From Defluviitaleaceae bacterium (GTDB lineage Bacteria > Bacillota > Clostridia > Lachnospirales > WRAX01), in the NCBI GenBank assembly GCA_009780415.1, contig WRAC01000016.1, positions 1 through 51,858 on the forward strand: a stretch of 51,858 bases of DNA, read 5' to 3'. The notes beneath the pieces were generated by a model, which made no database searches, was not told where the DNA came from, and was given only the letters and a program-made list of their open reading frames with translations. Positions 25,140 through 34,525 of this stretch are shown here, piece by piece. The number at the start of each line of letters is the position of its first letter. Position 1 is the stretch's first letter. Made by a program: the position numbers and the translations under genes.

Positions 25140-25916
25140 TTGGCCTACTGGCAGCAATTGCTGACTATTTGTTCTTTGGTGTTTTTTGCGGGTTTTGTCG
25201 ATTCCATCGCGGGCGGCGGCGGCATCATCTCGCTTCCCGCTTACCTCATAGCCGGGCTTCCCCCTACGGCTGCCCTCGGCACAAACAAGTTCAGCTCAAC
25301 AATCGGGCTTTCCGTAGCGTCGTGGCGGTTTTTGAAACGGGGCAAGGCGCATCTGCGCGCGGCGGTCACGGCAGCGGTTACGGCGCTCATAGGCTCGGCT
25401 GCCGGAGCCGAGCTGATAATGCTTCTGGACAGGTTTGATGAGCGCTACTTCAGCTACATACTCATCGCTTCGCTTCCTCTGCTTGCGGTATTTATACTCT
25501 TTAACAAGCGCATCGGAAACGACGCGCCGAACCGTGATTTACGGGGAGCGCGCATGTACGTACTCTCTGCGCTGGCGGGGCTTGTAATCGGCGCGTACGA
25601 CGGTTTTTTCGGGCCGGGCGCGGGGACTTTCCTGATCATTGTTTTTAACGCCGTTGTGGGGCTGGATGTGCTGACGGCTTCGGGAACGGCGAAGATTGTT
25701 AATTTCGCTTCGAATATCTCTGCGCTGATAACCTTCGCGATAAGCGGCAGCGTGATTGTGGCGCTGGCGGCTCCGGCGGCGGTATTTTCTATAGCGGGGA
25801 ATATTCTGGGTACGCGGTTAGCCTTTAAAAACGGCGCAAGGATTATAAGACCGGCGTTTATCGCCGTTTTAACAATGCTTCTTGTAAAGATTGTTTACGA
25901 TACGTTTTTAAGTTAG
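25140..25916 (+). CDS. TauE/SafE family exporter
   Basis: A 258-residue membrane protein with about eight helices, as in the TauE/SafE (DUF81) anion exporters linked to sulfite or organosulfur export. The twin repeats are visible: AGFVDSIAGGGGIISLPAYL near residue 20 and GAYDGFFGPGAGTFLIIVFN near residue 140. TTG at 25140 is the only start compatible with GGGGAGCG at 25123-25130. The substrate cannot be told from sequence. Its stop overlaps the holA stop on the other strand by 4 bases. Confidence 0.9.
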   Translation: MAYWQQLLTICSLVFFAGFVDSIAGGGGIISLPAYLIAGLPPTAALGTNKFSSTIGLSVASWRFLKRGKAHLRAAVTAAVTALIGSAAGAELIMLLDRFDERYFSYILIASLPLLAVFILFNKRIGNDAPNRDLRGARMYVLSALAGLVIGAYDGFFGPGAGTFLIIVFNAVVGLDVLTASGTAKIVNFASNISALITFAISGSVIVALAAPAAVFSIAGNILGTRLAFKNGARIIRPAFIAVLTMLLVKIVYDTFLS

Positions 25917-26926
25917 CCGCACAGCTTAATGATCAATGTCTCAACCGCCAGTCTGTCCGTAGTTTTCCCGGTCTTAATATTAACTTCAGCTTCAAGGATA
26001 TCCGCCAAAGCAGCCGCGAGGGTCTTTTCCGAAAAATTCGCGCTCTGGCGTAAAAAATCCGAAACCATAAAATCCCTTAACCCCGCCGTTTTAGCGATTT
26101 CCGCAGGGCTGATTCCCTTATCGCGCAAGCCCTTGCAAATGATCATAAGCCGGAACTGACGCGCTATCATCGAAAGAATCATCAAAGGCGCCTCTTTAAG
26201 CGCAATCAGGTTAGCCAAAGATGTCAGCGCTTTCAGGTTTTTAGTGCCGATTTCTTTAACCAGCGCAAAAATTTTACCCTCAATGCTCTGTGTGCATAGC
26301 TGTTCTATATCATCTATATCAATTGCAGAACCCTGGCCTTTATAAGAGGCTAGTTTTAACGCTTCCGTGTGAAGGCTTTCCATTATACCGATATTATCGC
26401 CGTTTACGCCCACATATCGGATCAAAGCCGCCGCCACACTTGTTTTTACGCTGACACCCTCGGAAGCGAGCAGTTTAACCAACCATGCCGCAAGCTCCGG
26501 TTCGCTTGGAGTTGTGAATTCCGCGGCAAAACCGGCTGTTGAAACCATTTTGAACAGTTTACCTCGTTTATCAGGCGGCTTAACGGTTTCCACGAAAAGG
26601 AAAACGGTAGTTTCGGGCGCCCCGGGAAGATACGCGCTTAAACGGTCAGCCGCGTCTTTTTTGCCCGTTTGAAGGAAACCGGTGTTTTTCAATACTATCA
26701 AGCGGTATTCGGCAAGGAAGGGCAAAGTTTCCGCCGCCGCGATGATATCGTGAGGGCTGTGGCTTTCGCCTTCAAAGACGGCCGTGTTGATATCCGTTTC
26801 CCCGCCGCCAAAAACAGCCGCGGCAAGGCGCTTCTCATAAGCGCGGATCAAATATGTTTCCGGGCCGTAAAAAACATATATCCTGTCTAGTTTACCAGAT
26901 TTTAACCGCGCGTTTAATTCTTTCAT
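25913..26926 (-). CDS. holA: DNA polymerase III delta subunit
   Basis: A 337-residue clamp-loader subunit that opens the beta clamp. It starts MKELNARLKSGKLDRIYVFYG, has YRLIVLKNTGFLQ near residue 80 and ends with a helical collar domain. The start lies inside the last 35 bases of comEC, in a different frame. comEC followed by holA is the standard order in Bacillota. Confidence 0.92.
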   Translation of the reverse strand: MKELNARLKSGKLDRIYVFYGPETYLIRAYEKRLAAAVFGGGETDINTAVFEGESHSPHDIIAAAETLPFLAEYRLIVLKNTGFLQTGKKDAADRLSAYLPGAPETTVFLFVETVKPPDKRGKLFKMVSTAGFAAEFTTPSEPELAAWLVKLLASEGVSVKTSVAAALIRYVGVNGDNIGIMESLHTEALKLASYKGQGSAIDIDDIEQLCTQSIEGKIFALVKEIGTKNLKALTSLANLIALKEAPLMILSMIARQFRLMIICKGLRDKGISPAEIAKTAGLRDFMVSDFLRQSANFSEKTLAAALADILEAEVNIKTGKTTDRLAVETLIIKLCG

Positions 26927-29306
26927 CGGCTTTACCTGCCATCGTCTGTAGTTTAATTACTTCCTCGCCCGGGAAAACGCGTATCGCGCCCATCAAATCC
27001 GTCCGGAAAAGCGGAATGCCCATATCCGCAAGGCGGCCCGCAACATCCGGGTGCGGATGCCCGTACAAGTTATTATATCCCATTCCCGCAATAGACACAA
27101 CCGGGGATACGGCCTCAAGAAATTCCTGTGAGCTGGAGGTACGCGAACCATGATGCGCAAGCTTCAGCACATCGGCGAACAAAACGCCCGGAGTATCGTA
27201 TAAAAATAACATCTCACGCTCCGCGGCCTGCTCCATATCGCCGGTAAAAAGAAAGCGTGTGCCCCCGGCGTCCAGCATAAGCACAAGAGAGGCGTCATTC
27301 CCGGTAAAAACCGTACCGGCGGTTGGGTATAAGCAGCTGATAATTACCTCGCCAAAAAAAGCAAATTGATCCCCCGCACCGATATATATTACTTCTGTGC
27401 CCATGCTCTCTGCTGAATTCAGCATATGTTCCAGAACATCTATATCAGACCTATCATTGTGAAAAAGAAATAATTTATCTAATTTGCCCGTTTCTATAAC
27501 CTCTATAACACCTATAGCATGATCGGCGTGCGCATGACTGACGAATGCCGCGTCAAGACGCTCTATTCCCATATAATTCATATACGGGATAAGCGTCCAC
27601 ACACCTTGATCGTCGCCTATCCTTGAAATATCCCTGCCGCCGCCGTCTATTATAAATGCCTGGCCGCCGTAGGAAACCATAACGCAGTCGCCTTGGCCCA
27701 CGTCAAGCATTGCTATGGTTAAAGGCGCGGGAATTGCGGCGGCGGCAACGGCAGTAAGTCCGTAACCCGCGATAGTAGCCAAAAATACGCGTTTCCTCGT
27801 TATGAGCTTAACACTCCATTTATCACGGCGCATGGCCCATACGATTGCCGCGAAAGCGCAGTAAAACGCCGCAACAGAGAGAAACCCCGGCCTTCCTGTA
27901 AATATCATCCCAAAGGGCAGGGAAGCGAACCATTCGCACATGTAATTATAGAATTGTATTAAAAGCCTTGGAATAAAAGCCGTCAAACCGGCGATACCGA
28001 TATTTACCAAGCCGAAGATGCTTGTGACAAAGCCCGCGGATACGGTAAGCGCCACGGTTGGGACGATTATCAGATTTGATATAAACGCGATGACGGGGAA
28101 CTCGTAAAAATAGAATGACACGATGGGGAATGTAGCCAATGTAGCCGCCAGCACCGATGGCACGTTTTGGCGGAAGAACGCGCTGCCCATCAATTTTTTC
28201 ATTAAAGCCGACTTTGCGGAGAGCTGTCCGAAAAACCGCAGGAGCGCGGGGGTTCCAAGCATAAGACCAGCCACCGCCGTAAACGAAAATTGAAATCCCA
28301 CGTCCCAAAGGTACAGCGGTTCGTACAAAAGCAGCGCGACGGCGGCGAAGGACAGCGAACTAAGCCCGTCGCTCCGCCTGTAAATCAACGCGCCAATAAT
28401 ATAGGTTCCCGACATCACCACCGCGCGAACTGTGCCGGGCGCGGCGCCTGTCATTATACAATAAAACAGCAGAAACGCAAGCGTTATAGCGCCGGCGGTA
28501 CGGTTATTGAGTTTGAGCCGGGAGAGGAGCTTCATTATAAACGCCGCGGCTATCGAGATATGCAGCCCCGAAACGGCAAGTATATGATAGACCCCGGCCT
28601 CGCGGTAGATATCCCGGGTTTCCTGGGACAGCCCGGTACGGTCGCCAAGCAGTATTGCCGTAAGCACCCCGGCCTCATTTGGAGGCAGAACGCGGTGCAG
28701 TACAGCTTGCAAACGGGAACTGACCTTGCCGGGTACGTTGCGCAGATAAAAATTTGTGTGTTCTATAACATATATATCAGGAAAAATTGTATATTGGATT
28801 TTACGGGTACGCAAATATGTAAATTCGTCATAAGCGCCCGGATTCCGTTGAAAACGCAGGGCTTGCAATCTGCCCGTCACAGTTACGTAAGCGCCCGGTT
28901 CCGCATGGTCGCCAATGCCCAAATATGCAAGAATGTTAACTTTTGCGGGCAAATCTTCCTCACCGATACTAAATAAATCCGTTTGGATAATAATCGTTGT
29001 GCGGCCTCCAGCGGTGCCGGACACATCGCGCACAATACCGGAAAACGTTACAATTTCGCTATTTTCGGCAATATGATATAGAGGTTGATATTTATCGACA
29101 ATACTGTTTTGGAGCAAAAAGAAGCCGATAATTGTCAGAATCGGAAAGAATAAAACTATTTTTTGCTTAAATATTACCCATAAGCCGAAAGAAACGGCAA
29201 AACCAGCCAAAGCAAGCCAAAACAGCCCGATATCGGGATAGGCGTAACGCGAAAAAACAATGCCGCACGCAAGAAACGCAAACATAAATAGCAATGGGCG
29301 CTTCAC
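26892..29306 (-). CDS. comEC: ComEC/Rec2 DNA-uptake channel
   Basis: An 804-residue competence protein that moves single-stranded DNA across the membrane. It has an N-terminal membrane and OB-type domain (about 1-200), a multi-helix Competence domain (about 200-500) starting near LLGDRTGLSQETRDIYREAG, and a C-terminal metallo-beta-lactamase domain (from about 535), with DVGQGDCVMVSYGG, SHAHADHAIG and LAHHGSRTSS. The HxHxDH motif is intact, so it may act as the nuclease that degrades the non-transported strand. It overlaps DUF951 by 4 bases upstream and holA downstream. Other com genes are not in the window, so transformability is not shown. Confidence 0.93.
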   Translation of the reverse strand: MKRPLLFMFAFLACGIVFSRYAYPDIGLFWLALAGFAVSFGLWVIFKQKIVLFFPILTIIGFFLLQNSIVDKYQPLYHIAENSEIVTFSGIVRDVSGTAGGRTTIIIQTDLFSIGEEDLPAKVNILAYLGIGDHAEPGAYVTVTGRLQALRFQRNPGAYDEFTYLRTRKIQYTIFPDIYVIEHTNFYLRNVPGKVSSRLQAVLHRVLPPNEAGVLTAILLGDRTGLSQETRDIYREAGVYHILAVSGLHISIAAAFIMKLLSRLKLNNRTAGAITLAFLLFYCIMTGAAPGTVRAVVMSGTYIIGALIYRRSDGLSSLSFAAVALLLYEPLYLWDVGFQFSFTAVAGLMLGTPALLRFFGQLSAKSALMKKLMGSAFFRQNVPSVLAATLATFPIVSFYFYEFPVIAFISNLIIVPTVALTVSAGFVTSIFGLVNIGIAGLTAFIPRLLIQFYNYMCEWFASLPFGMIFTGRPGFLSVAAFYCAFAAIVWAMRRDKWSVKLITRKRVFLATIAGYGLTAVAAAAIPAPLTIAMLDVGQGDCVMVSYGGQAFIIDGGGRDISRIGDDQGVWTLIPYMNYMGIERLDAAFVSHAHADHAIGVIEVIETGKLDKLFLFHNDRSDIDVLEHMLNSAESMGTEVIYIGAGDQFAFFGEVIISCLYPTAGTVFTGNDASLVLMLDAGGTRFLFTGDMEQAAEREMLFLYDTPGVLFADVLKLAHHGSRTSSSQEFLEAVSPVVSIAGMGYNNLYGHPHPDVAGRLADMGIPLFRTDLMGAIRVFPGEEVIKLQTMAGKADERIKRAVKIW

Positions 29307-29497
29307 TTCGCGTCCTCAGGCCGTGACAGGTTTTTCTTCACTCCCTTTTCAAATTTAACGCGCGGAAGCATTACCTGCCGTGAGCACATAATGCATTCAA
29401 CACGAAAATCCATTCCTGCCCGTAATATTTTCCATTCGCGCCCGCCGCATGGATGGGGCTTTTTCATCAAGACTATATCGCCTACTTGTAAATCCAT
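29303..29497 (-). CDS. DUF951 protein
   Basis: A 64-residue protein of the DUF951 family: DLQVGDIVLMKKPHPCGGREWKI at the start and VECIMCSRQVMLPRVKFEKG. Three cysteines (in HPCGG and CIMC) suggest metal binding. No function is known. It overlaps comEC by 4 bases and so probably shares its mRNA. Confidence 0.9.
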   Translation of the reverse strand: MDLQVGDIVLMKKPHPCGGREWKILRAGMDFRVECIMCSRQVMLPRVKFEKGVKKNLSRPEDAK

Positions 29498-29544
29498 AAT
29501 AACTCCTATTATATATATGATATATTATTACTATAACAAATATA

Positions 29545-30003
29545 TCACGTATAATTACTAAAGTCTATAGAGTCAATACAGCGCTTAATCTCCGCCGCGC
29601 AAGCCGCGTAGACATCAAAGCCGCACATAAACGGATCCGCGATATCCAACAATTTTTCGTCACTAACCGCGAACGCAAGACCGTAAAGCGTGTATAATCT
29701 GTCTTTGGCAAAGGGGAACATCTCCGAAACATGCTTTCTGTGCGACGCCGTCATTGTCAGGATCAAGCCCGCGCCGCGTACATCGGCTTCGGTCAGAGGG
29801 CGGGACACATGTCCGGAGAGGTCGATACCGTAACGCTCCGCCAAAATTCTAATTGCCATCTCGCTTGCCGGGCCGCCGGAGGCTGCCACACCGCGGGAAT
29901 AAAAGACCGCGTTCCCCGCAAACCGCCGTGCCAGCGCCTCGGCCATGGGGCTTCTGCATGTGTTGCCCGTGCAAACAAATAATACTCCACTTGTTTTATC
30001 CAA
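29545..30003 (-). CDS. Low-molecular-weight protein phosphatase, arginine-phosphatase type
   Basis: A 152-residue phosphatase with the P-loop CTGNTCRS (C11-S18) at the N-terminus and the general acid aspartate in IADPFMCGFD near residue 117. A Thr after the catalytic Cys, as here, is the feature that sets YwlE-type protein-arginine phosphatases apart from tyrosine phosphatases. I therefore favour protein-arginine dephosphorylation, without proof. McsB, the matching kinase, is not in the window. Confidence 0.85.
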   Translation of the reverse strand: MDKTSGVLFVCTGNTCRSPMAEALARRFAGNAVFYSRGVAASGGPASEMAIRILAERYGIDLSGHVSRPLTEADVRGAGLILTMTASHRKHVSEMFPFAKDRLYTLYGLAFAVSDEKLLDIADPFMCGFDVYAACAAEIKRCIDSIDFSNYT

Positions 30004-30070
30004 AGAAATCCTCCGGCATTAGACATTTTAAGGTTTGAATATATTGTAAAAAACGTATCGGGGAATTACA

Positions 30071-30925
30071 ATGATTGAATATACTATCAGGGGTTTGAAG
30101 CTGCGCGTAAACCCGGTTTTTTTCGCTTTATTCCCGGCTGCGGCGGTTCTGGGATTGCGGCAAGAGCTTTTAATCCTGCTGCTTTCGGCTTTCCTTCACG
30201 AATTGGCGCATATGATGGCGGGAATTCTTACCGGTTTGCGCCCGGAGCGCCTTGAGGTTACGGCTCTGGGGCTTAGCGCCGGGCTTCCCGGCATGGAGCT
30301 TCTTCCGGCTTCAAAAAAATACGCCGTTTACCTTTCCGGCCCCGCCGCCAGCCTGCTTGCCGCGCTTACCGCCAGCCGGTTGGGTTATGACTTCATTTTC
30401 CTTGTGAACGCTGCGTTCACCGCCTTTAACCTTTTGCCTGCACGTACCCTTGACGGCGGGCGTGTTTTGGGTGCGTTCCTTACGCGCCGTATTGGTTTTA
30501 TAGGCGCTTCGAGGGTTTTGACAAAAGTAAACCTCGTGGTTTGCGTGTTTTTAATGGCTATAGGCATAGCGCAGGTAATCCTCTTCCCGCCTAATCTAAG
30601 CCTGTTTCTGCTGGGGTTTATCCTGCTTTGGCAGGGAAAAAAGGTTGTAGTGGCGGAATGCCTGCGTTTCACTTCTGACATCCTAGACCAAAACGGCAAG
30701 TACGCAAACGGACGGCGTCTTTGTGTGCGCCACGCCGCTTTCCCGGCTGATGCTCCGGCAAAGGCGCTGCTGGATTATCTTGATTACGATACTATCGCTA
30801 TCTTTTATATATATAATAGAACAGGTAGAACAACTATTATTACCGAAAGCAATCTCATTAATATAACAAGGGAGCATGGGATCAACGGCGATATCAGCGA
30901 AATGCTGAGCCGCTGCCCTATCTGA
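30071..30925 (+). CDS. M50 site-2 protease, SpoIVFB-like
   Basis: A 284-residue intramembrane metalloprotease. The zinc motif HELAH is at 43-47 in a membrane helix, and the third ligand is D128 in LLPARTLDGGRV. The C-terminal third (about 195-284) is a cytoplasmic CBS-like or ATP-sensing region, as in SpoIVFB, which cleaves pro-sigma-K in the mother cell. Clostridia use related M50 enzymes in sporulation, so that is the likely role. Its end overlaps the deacetylase gene by 8 bases on the opposite strand. Confidence 0.88.
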   Translation: MIEYTIRGLKLRVNPVFFALFPAAAVLGLRQELLILLLSAFLHELAHMMAGILTGLRPERLEVTALGLSAGLPGMELLPASKKYAVYLSGPAASLLAALTASRLGYDFIFLVNAAFTAFNLLPARTLDGGRVLGAFLTRRIGFIGASRVLTKVNLVVCVFLMAIGIAQVILFPPNLSLFLLGFILLWQGKKVVVAECLRFTSDILDQNGKYANGRRLCVRHAAFPADAPAKALLDYLDYDTIAIFYIYNRTGRTTIITESNLINITREHGINGDISEMLSRCPI

Positions 30926-32108
30926 TGCTGTCAAGCGATTCAAATGTAAAACCCATTGCGTGTACGCGGTCAATGATATCGCCCAGCGCTTCGGCATTAG
31001 ACTGTGAAACGGAGTGCAGAAGAATTACGCAGCCGTTATGTATATGCTCCGTCACTTGCCGGAACGCCTCGTCCTTACCGGGCTGGTTGTTAACGTCCCA
31101 ATCGCGGTAGGCCAGGCTCCAGAAAAAAGTCCTGTATCCCTGCCTGTATACGGTATCCAATGCCCGCATGCTGTAAACCCCGCTTGGGAAGCGGAAAAAC
31201 GGGTCCAAATCGAAACCCGTCGCCTGTTTAAAAAGCCGCTCAACTTCCTTTAATTCTTCGATTATTTCCTCATCGGTCAGTTCATTCATATCCCTGTGCG
31301 TGTCGCTGTGGTTGCCGACGATGTGGCCTTCGTTCTTCATGCGGGCGCACAATTCGGGTGAGCTCCGGATAAACGACGTGGTAACAAAAAACGCCGCCTT
31401 TACGCCTTTTTCCTTTAATGTATCTAAAATGGCGGGTGTGAAGCCCATATCGTAGCCTTCGTCAAAAGTCAGATATACCACCGGGCGCGAGATATCCCCC
31501 AAATAATCCCCGCCAAAATTTCTTATATCGTACTTGAAAAAACCTTCGGGCGGCTGAAAGCTTGAATTGCGGCGAAAACCCCAGCTTTGACGCTCATCGG
31601 ATAAAACGCCGTTTATATACGCGCTTGGATAGGATGAGCGGTAGGGACTTACTATTCCCCGCGGAAGCGGCGCGGGAGTCGGCTCCGGTGTGGGTTCGGG
31701 CGTTGGCGTGGGGTCCGGCGCCGGCTCGGGTTCGGGAGTTGGCGAAAGGGTTTCTGATGGAGGGACGGGAGTTTGCTCCGGTTCATTGGCGGCTTGCGGT
31801 GTGGGTGAAGGAACGTTCCCGGTTGGCTGCTGTGTTTCGTCCGCCGCTGCGCCTGCCGATTCGTTTTGCGCGGGTGATGATTGCGGCGGCATAGGGGTGC
31901 CGGTCTGAGCGGGCGGATCGGTTTGGGCGGGAGCAATTGTTTGCAAGGGTTGGGAATGGGATATATCCGTTCCGACGGGAACCGGGTTAACCGGGCCGCC
32001 CGTCATTGTTTGAACGGAAAATACGCCATCAGATATCGTGCTTAAACTGGTGGACGACAATATAATAAAGAAAATAATTATCAGAACAACGCGGCGGAAA
32101 TATTTCAT
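30918..32108 (-). CDS. PdaA-like polysaccharide deacetylase with Pro-rich linker
   Basis: A 396-residue exported or membrane-anchored protein. An N-terminal hydrophobic helix (about 6-25) is followed by a Pro/Thr/Glu-rich linker (about 40-155, repeats such as PTPEPTPEPTPAPLPRG) and a NodB deacetylase domain (about 200-396). Metal and catalytic motifs are TFDEGYDMGFTPAILD and GNHSDTHRDM. The TFDEGY form is that of PdaA/PdaC enzymes, which make muramic-delta-lactam in the spore cortex. In Clostridia these can also act on vegetative wall. AAGGAG precedes the start, and a promoter lies at 32129-32157. Confidence 0.88.
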   Translation of the reverse strand: MKYFRRVVLIIIFFIILSSTSLSTISDGVFSVQTMTGGPVNPVPVGTDISHSQPLQTIAPAQTDPPAQTGTPMPPQSSPAQNESAGAAADETQQPTGNVPSPTPQAANEPEQTPVPPSETLSPTPEPEPAPDPTPTPEPTPEPTPAPLPRGIVSPYRSSYPSAYINGVLSDERQSWGFRRNSSFQPPEGFFKYDIRNFGGDYLGDISRPVVYLTFDEGYDMGFTPAILDTLKEKGVKAAFFVTTSFIRSSPELCARMKNEGHIVGNHSDTHRDMNELTDEEIIEELKEVERLFKQATGFDLDPFFRFPSGVYSMRALDTVYRQGYRTFFWSLAYRDWDVNNQPGKDEAFRQVTEHIHNGCVILLHSVSQSNAEALGDIIDRVHAMGFTFESLDSIR

Positions 32109-32128
32109 TAATAATACTCCTTTGGCTA

Positions 32129-32157
32129 ATTATAACATCTTGCATGAGGACAGGCAA
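32129..32157 (-). promoter_or_regulatory. Sigma-A promoter of the deacetylase gene
   Basis: On the minus strand TTGCCT (32157-32152) and TATAAT (32134-32129) are 17 bp apart, about 20 nt before the start codon. This looks like a vegetative rather than a sporulation promoter, so expression is not confined to spores. Confidence 0.7.
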
Positions 32158-32200
32158 TGATTTATAATGAATAAACGATTGTTAAACCGGGGTGATACTT

Positions 32201-32737
32201 ATGGAAATTGTGGATATGAATACGCTGGACGCCGCGCAGAGGGAGCAGGCCGCGCGTATACTTACGGAAAGCTTGCCCTTGGGCTGGCCTTCTTATAATG
32301 ACGCGAAAGAAGAGCTTATAGAATTGTTAATTCCCAAAAACACGATGTTTGCGGCTTTGGAGAACCGCGAGACTGTTGGCTGGGGCGGTATTATGCCTAT
32401 TTATAAACGACGGGTATTTGAACTCCACCCGCTTGTAGTGCGGGAGGACAAACGCGGCTCGGGTATTGGCGGCGCGTTGCTGAAGGCTTTGGAGGATAAG
32501 GCGCGTGAACGCGGCGGCCTTACCATGCGCATAGATGCGGACGACGAGATTGAGGGAGGCGAGACATCCTTCGCAAATGTTGATTTGTACAGCGATTTTC
32601 CCGGACACTTGCGCCGTTTTAAGCCCGGCGCGCATCAAACCGCGTTTTATCTTAAACAAGGCTACACGATAGTAGGCGCTTTACCCGACGCAAACGGATA
32701 TGGAAAGCCGGATATTTTTTTGGCAAAAAGACTTTAA
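32201..32737 (+). CDS. GNAT N-acetyltransferase
   Basis: A 178-residue acetyltransferase with the acetyl-CoA motif A REDKRGSGIGGALLKALEDK near residue 85 and a C-terminal FYLKQGYTIVGALPDANG. GGGGTG at 32189-32194 sets the start at 32201. The substrate is unknown. The pattern is that of AAC(6')-like or small-molecule acetyltransferases. Confidence 0.85.
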   Translation: MEIVDMNTLDAAQREQAARILTESLPLGWPSYNDAKEELIELLIPKNTMFAALENRETVGWGGIMPIYKRRVFELHPLVVREDKRGSGIGGALLKALEDKARERGGLTMRIDADDEIEGGETSFANVDLYSDFPGHLRRFKPGAHQTAFYLKQGYTIVGALPDANGYGKPDIFLAKRL

Positions 32738-32758
32738 TATACAGAAAGAGGAAAACTG

Positions 32759-34507
32759 ATGAGAAGATTTGCGGCTTTATTTGTTGTACTTATGTGCATT
32801 GCATCCGCGGCTTGCTATACGGCGTCTGAACCTGGCGACAGGATATTCAGATGGGTCACGGGCAGTGTTGACAACGGCATCAACCCCCACGACAGCGCGC
32901 TTATGGCAAACGGTGAAATCGTTGATTTGATACTGGTTTCGCTGTATGGCTGGTCGCCCGCCGAAAGCCGTGACCGGGCGGAGCTTGTTCCGCGCATGGC
33001 TGCCGGGGAACCGGTGTCGGAGGACGGCATAACATGGATTATCAGCATAAACCCCGGCGCGCGCTGGGCGAACGGCGAACCCATCACCGCGCAAACGTTT
33101 ATTTACTCATGGAAGATGGGGCTTGACCCAGGGCTGGCATATATCGCTTCCACTGCGATTTACAACGCGCGCGTTGAAATCGTAAACGCCGAGGACTATT
33201 ACGCGCAAAACCTTCCCGGCAGAGAAACCGTATGCTGGGAGGATGTGGGGTTCAAGGCTCTTGATGACACCACGCTTGAAATCACAACGGTAAGACGATA
33301 CACCGCCGCGGATGTTATGCTGCATTTCGCGCACCGCGCCACCGCCCCCGTTTACGAGCCGCTTTACGAAGCCGGCATGAACGCGGAGCGCACATCGACC
33401 TTGTACGGGACAAGCCTTGAATATTTCATGGCCAACGGCCCCTTCACGCTCACATCCTGGACGAAAGGCTCCGAACGTATTTTCGTACGCAACGAAAATT
33501 ACCTGTATTCTCATCTCATCCGTTTTGACGGTATATACGGGCGCGTCGCCGCCGATGAGATCACGCGGATTGAACTGTTTGAAAGCGGCCAGAGCGATTA
33601 TATCGAGCTTGGGGTCAACGGCCTGATGCGTTATGAGGACGACCCAAGGCTTGTCTCCTATAACCGTCAGGCGATAAGAACCATTGAGGTAAACCGCGAT
33701 AACCCCGACAATCCCGCCCTTGCCGACCCTTTGTTCCGCAAAGCGCTTTACTACGCCACGGACAGGGCCGCCGTCGCGGGGTTGGTCAACGCCGCCCCCG
33801 CGCCGTTTTTTCTGTCCACGGTTGGGATCGCCCTTGACGATGGGACGCTTTACCGCGATATAGACATGGCAAACGACTGGCTGCCGCCAAATAACGGATA
33901 TGACCCGGAGTACGCAAAAAGCCTGTTTTTAGAAGCCCTTGAGAAATACGGCATGGATTCCGTCAGCCTGACCCTTTTATACGGCGAGGACATCCCCGGG
34001 CTTCGCGCCGCGTCGGAGCTTATCCAAAGCCAGTGGGAACGCGTTTTCGGCAGGGATGTTTTCAATTTGAGCCTGCGCGGTATGCCGCACAGCGCGGTTT
34101 TGGCGATGATGACGGGATCGGTGGAGGCTCCGTCAGCCGGATGGGATTTGGGATGGTCGGCGCGTATGCTCCGGGCTGAGAACTTTTCCCCGCACGCCAA
34201 ATTTGCCCCGTACCTCAGTACCGCGCCGAACCGTTATACAAACTACGGCAATGCCTTTCTGGACGAAATGTTCCCGCTTTTTGAGGACGATGAATATAGG
34301 CTCGACGACTTAAAGCGTTTTAACCTTACGCTGGAGATAGAAATGCACCTGATTTTGGAAGACGTAACAGTCATCCCCGTTTATCAGGAAATGGCCTATG
34401 TGATGTTTAACAGCCGCGTGCGTCTGCCGCTGGACACGGTTTCGCCGATAATCGGTTTTGGCTGGGAGTATGGGGATTTTGAATATCTCATGCCCCCAGT
34501 CCAATGA
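32759..34507 (+). CDS. Peptide-binding lipoprotein (SBP family 5), orphan
   Basis: A 582-residue binding protein of the OppA/DppA kind with a lipobox (IASAAC, lipid at C19). Family features: GVTGSVDNGINPHDSALM-like start after the signal, then ITWIISINPGARWANGEPI, GPFTLTSWTKGSERIFVRNE and LFRKALYYATDRAAV. It is followed by no permease or ATPase genes, so it may work with the transporter at 7.5-15.7 kb or another one. AGAAAGAGGAAAA precedes the start. It lies 21 nt after the GNAT gene and is probably cotranscribed with it. Confidence 0.9.
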   Translation: MRRFAALFVVLMCIASAACYTASEPGDRIFRWVTGSVDNGINPHDSALMANGEIVDLILVSLYGWSPAESRDRAELVPRMAAGEPVSEDGITWIISINPGARWANGEPITAQTFIYSWKMGLDPGLAYIASTAIYNARVEIVNAEDYYAQNLPGRETVCWEDVGFKALDDTTLEITTVRRYTAADVMLHFAHRATAPVYEPLYEAGMNAERTSTLYGTSLEYFMANGPFTLTSWTKGSERIFVRNENYLYSHLIRFDGIYGRVAADEITRIELFESGQSDYIELGVNGLMRYEDDPRLVSYNRQAIRTIEVNRDNPDNPALADPLFRKALYYATDRAAVAGLVNAAPAPFFLSTVGIALDDGTLYRDIDMANDWLPPNNGYDPEYAKSLFLEALEKYGMDSVSLTLLYGEDIPGLRAASELIQSQWERVFGRDVFNLSLRGMPHSAVLAMMTGSVEAPSAGWDLGWSARMLRAENFSPHAKFAPYLSTAPNRYTNYGNAFLDEMFPLFEDDEYRLDDLKRFNLTLEIEMHLILEDVTVIPVYQEMAYVMFNSRVRLPLDTVSPIIGFGWEYGDFEYLMPPVQ

Positions 34508-34525
34508 CCGCGTTAAATTTTAGGG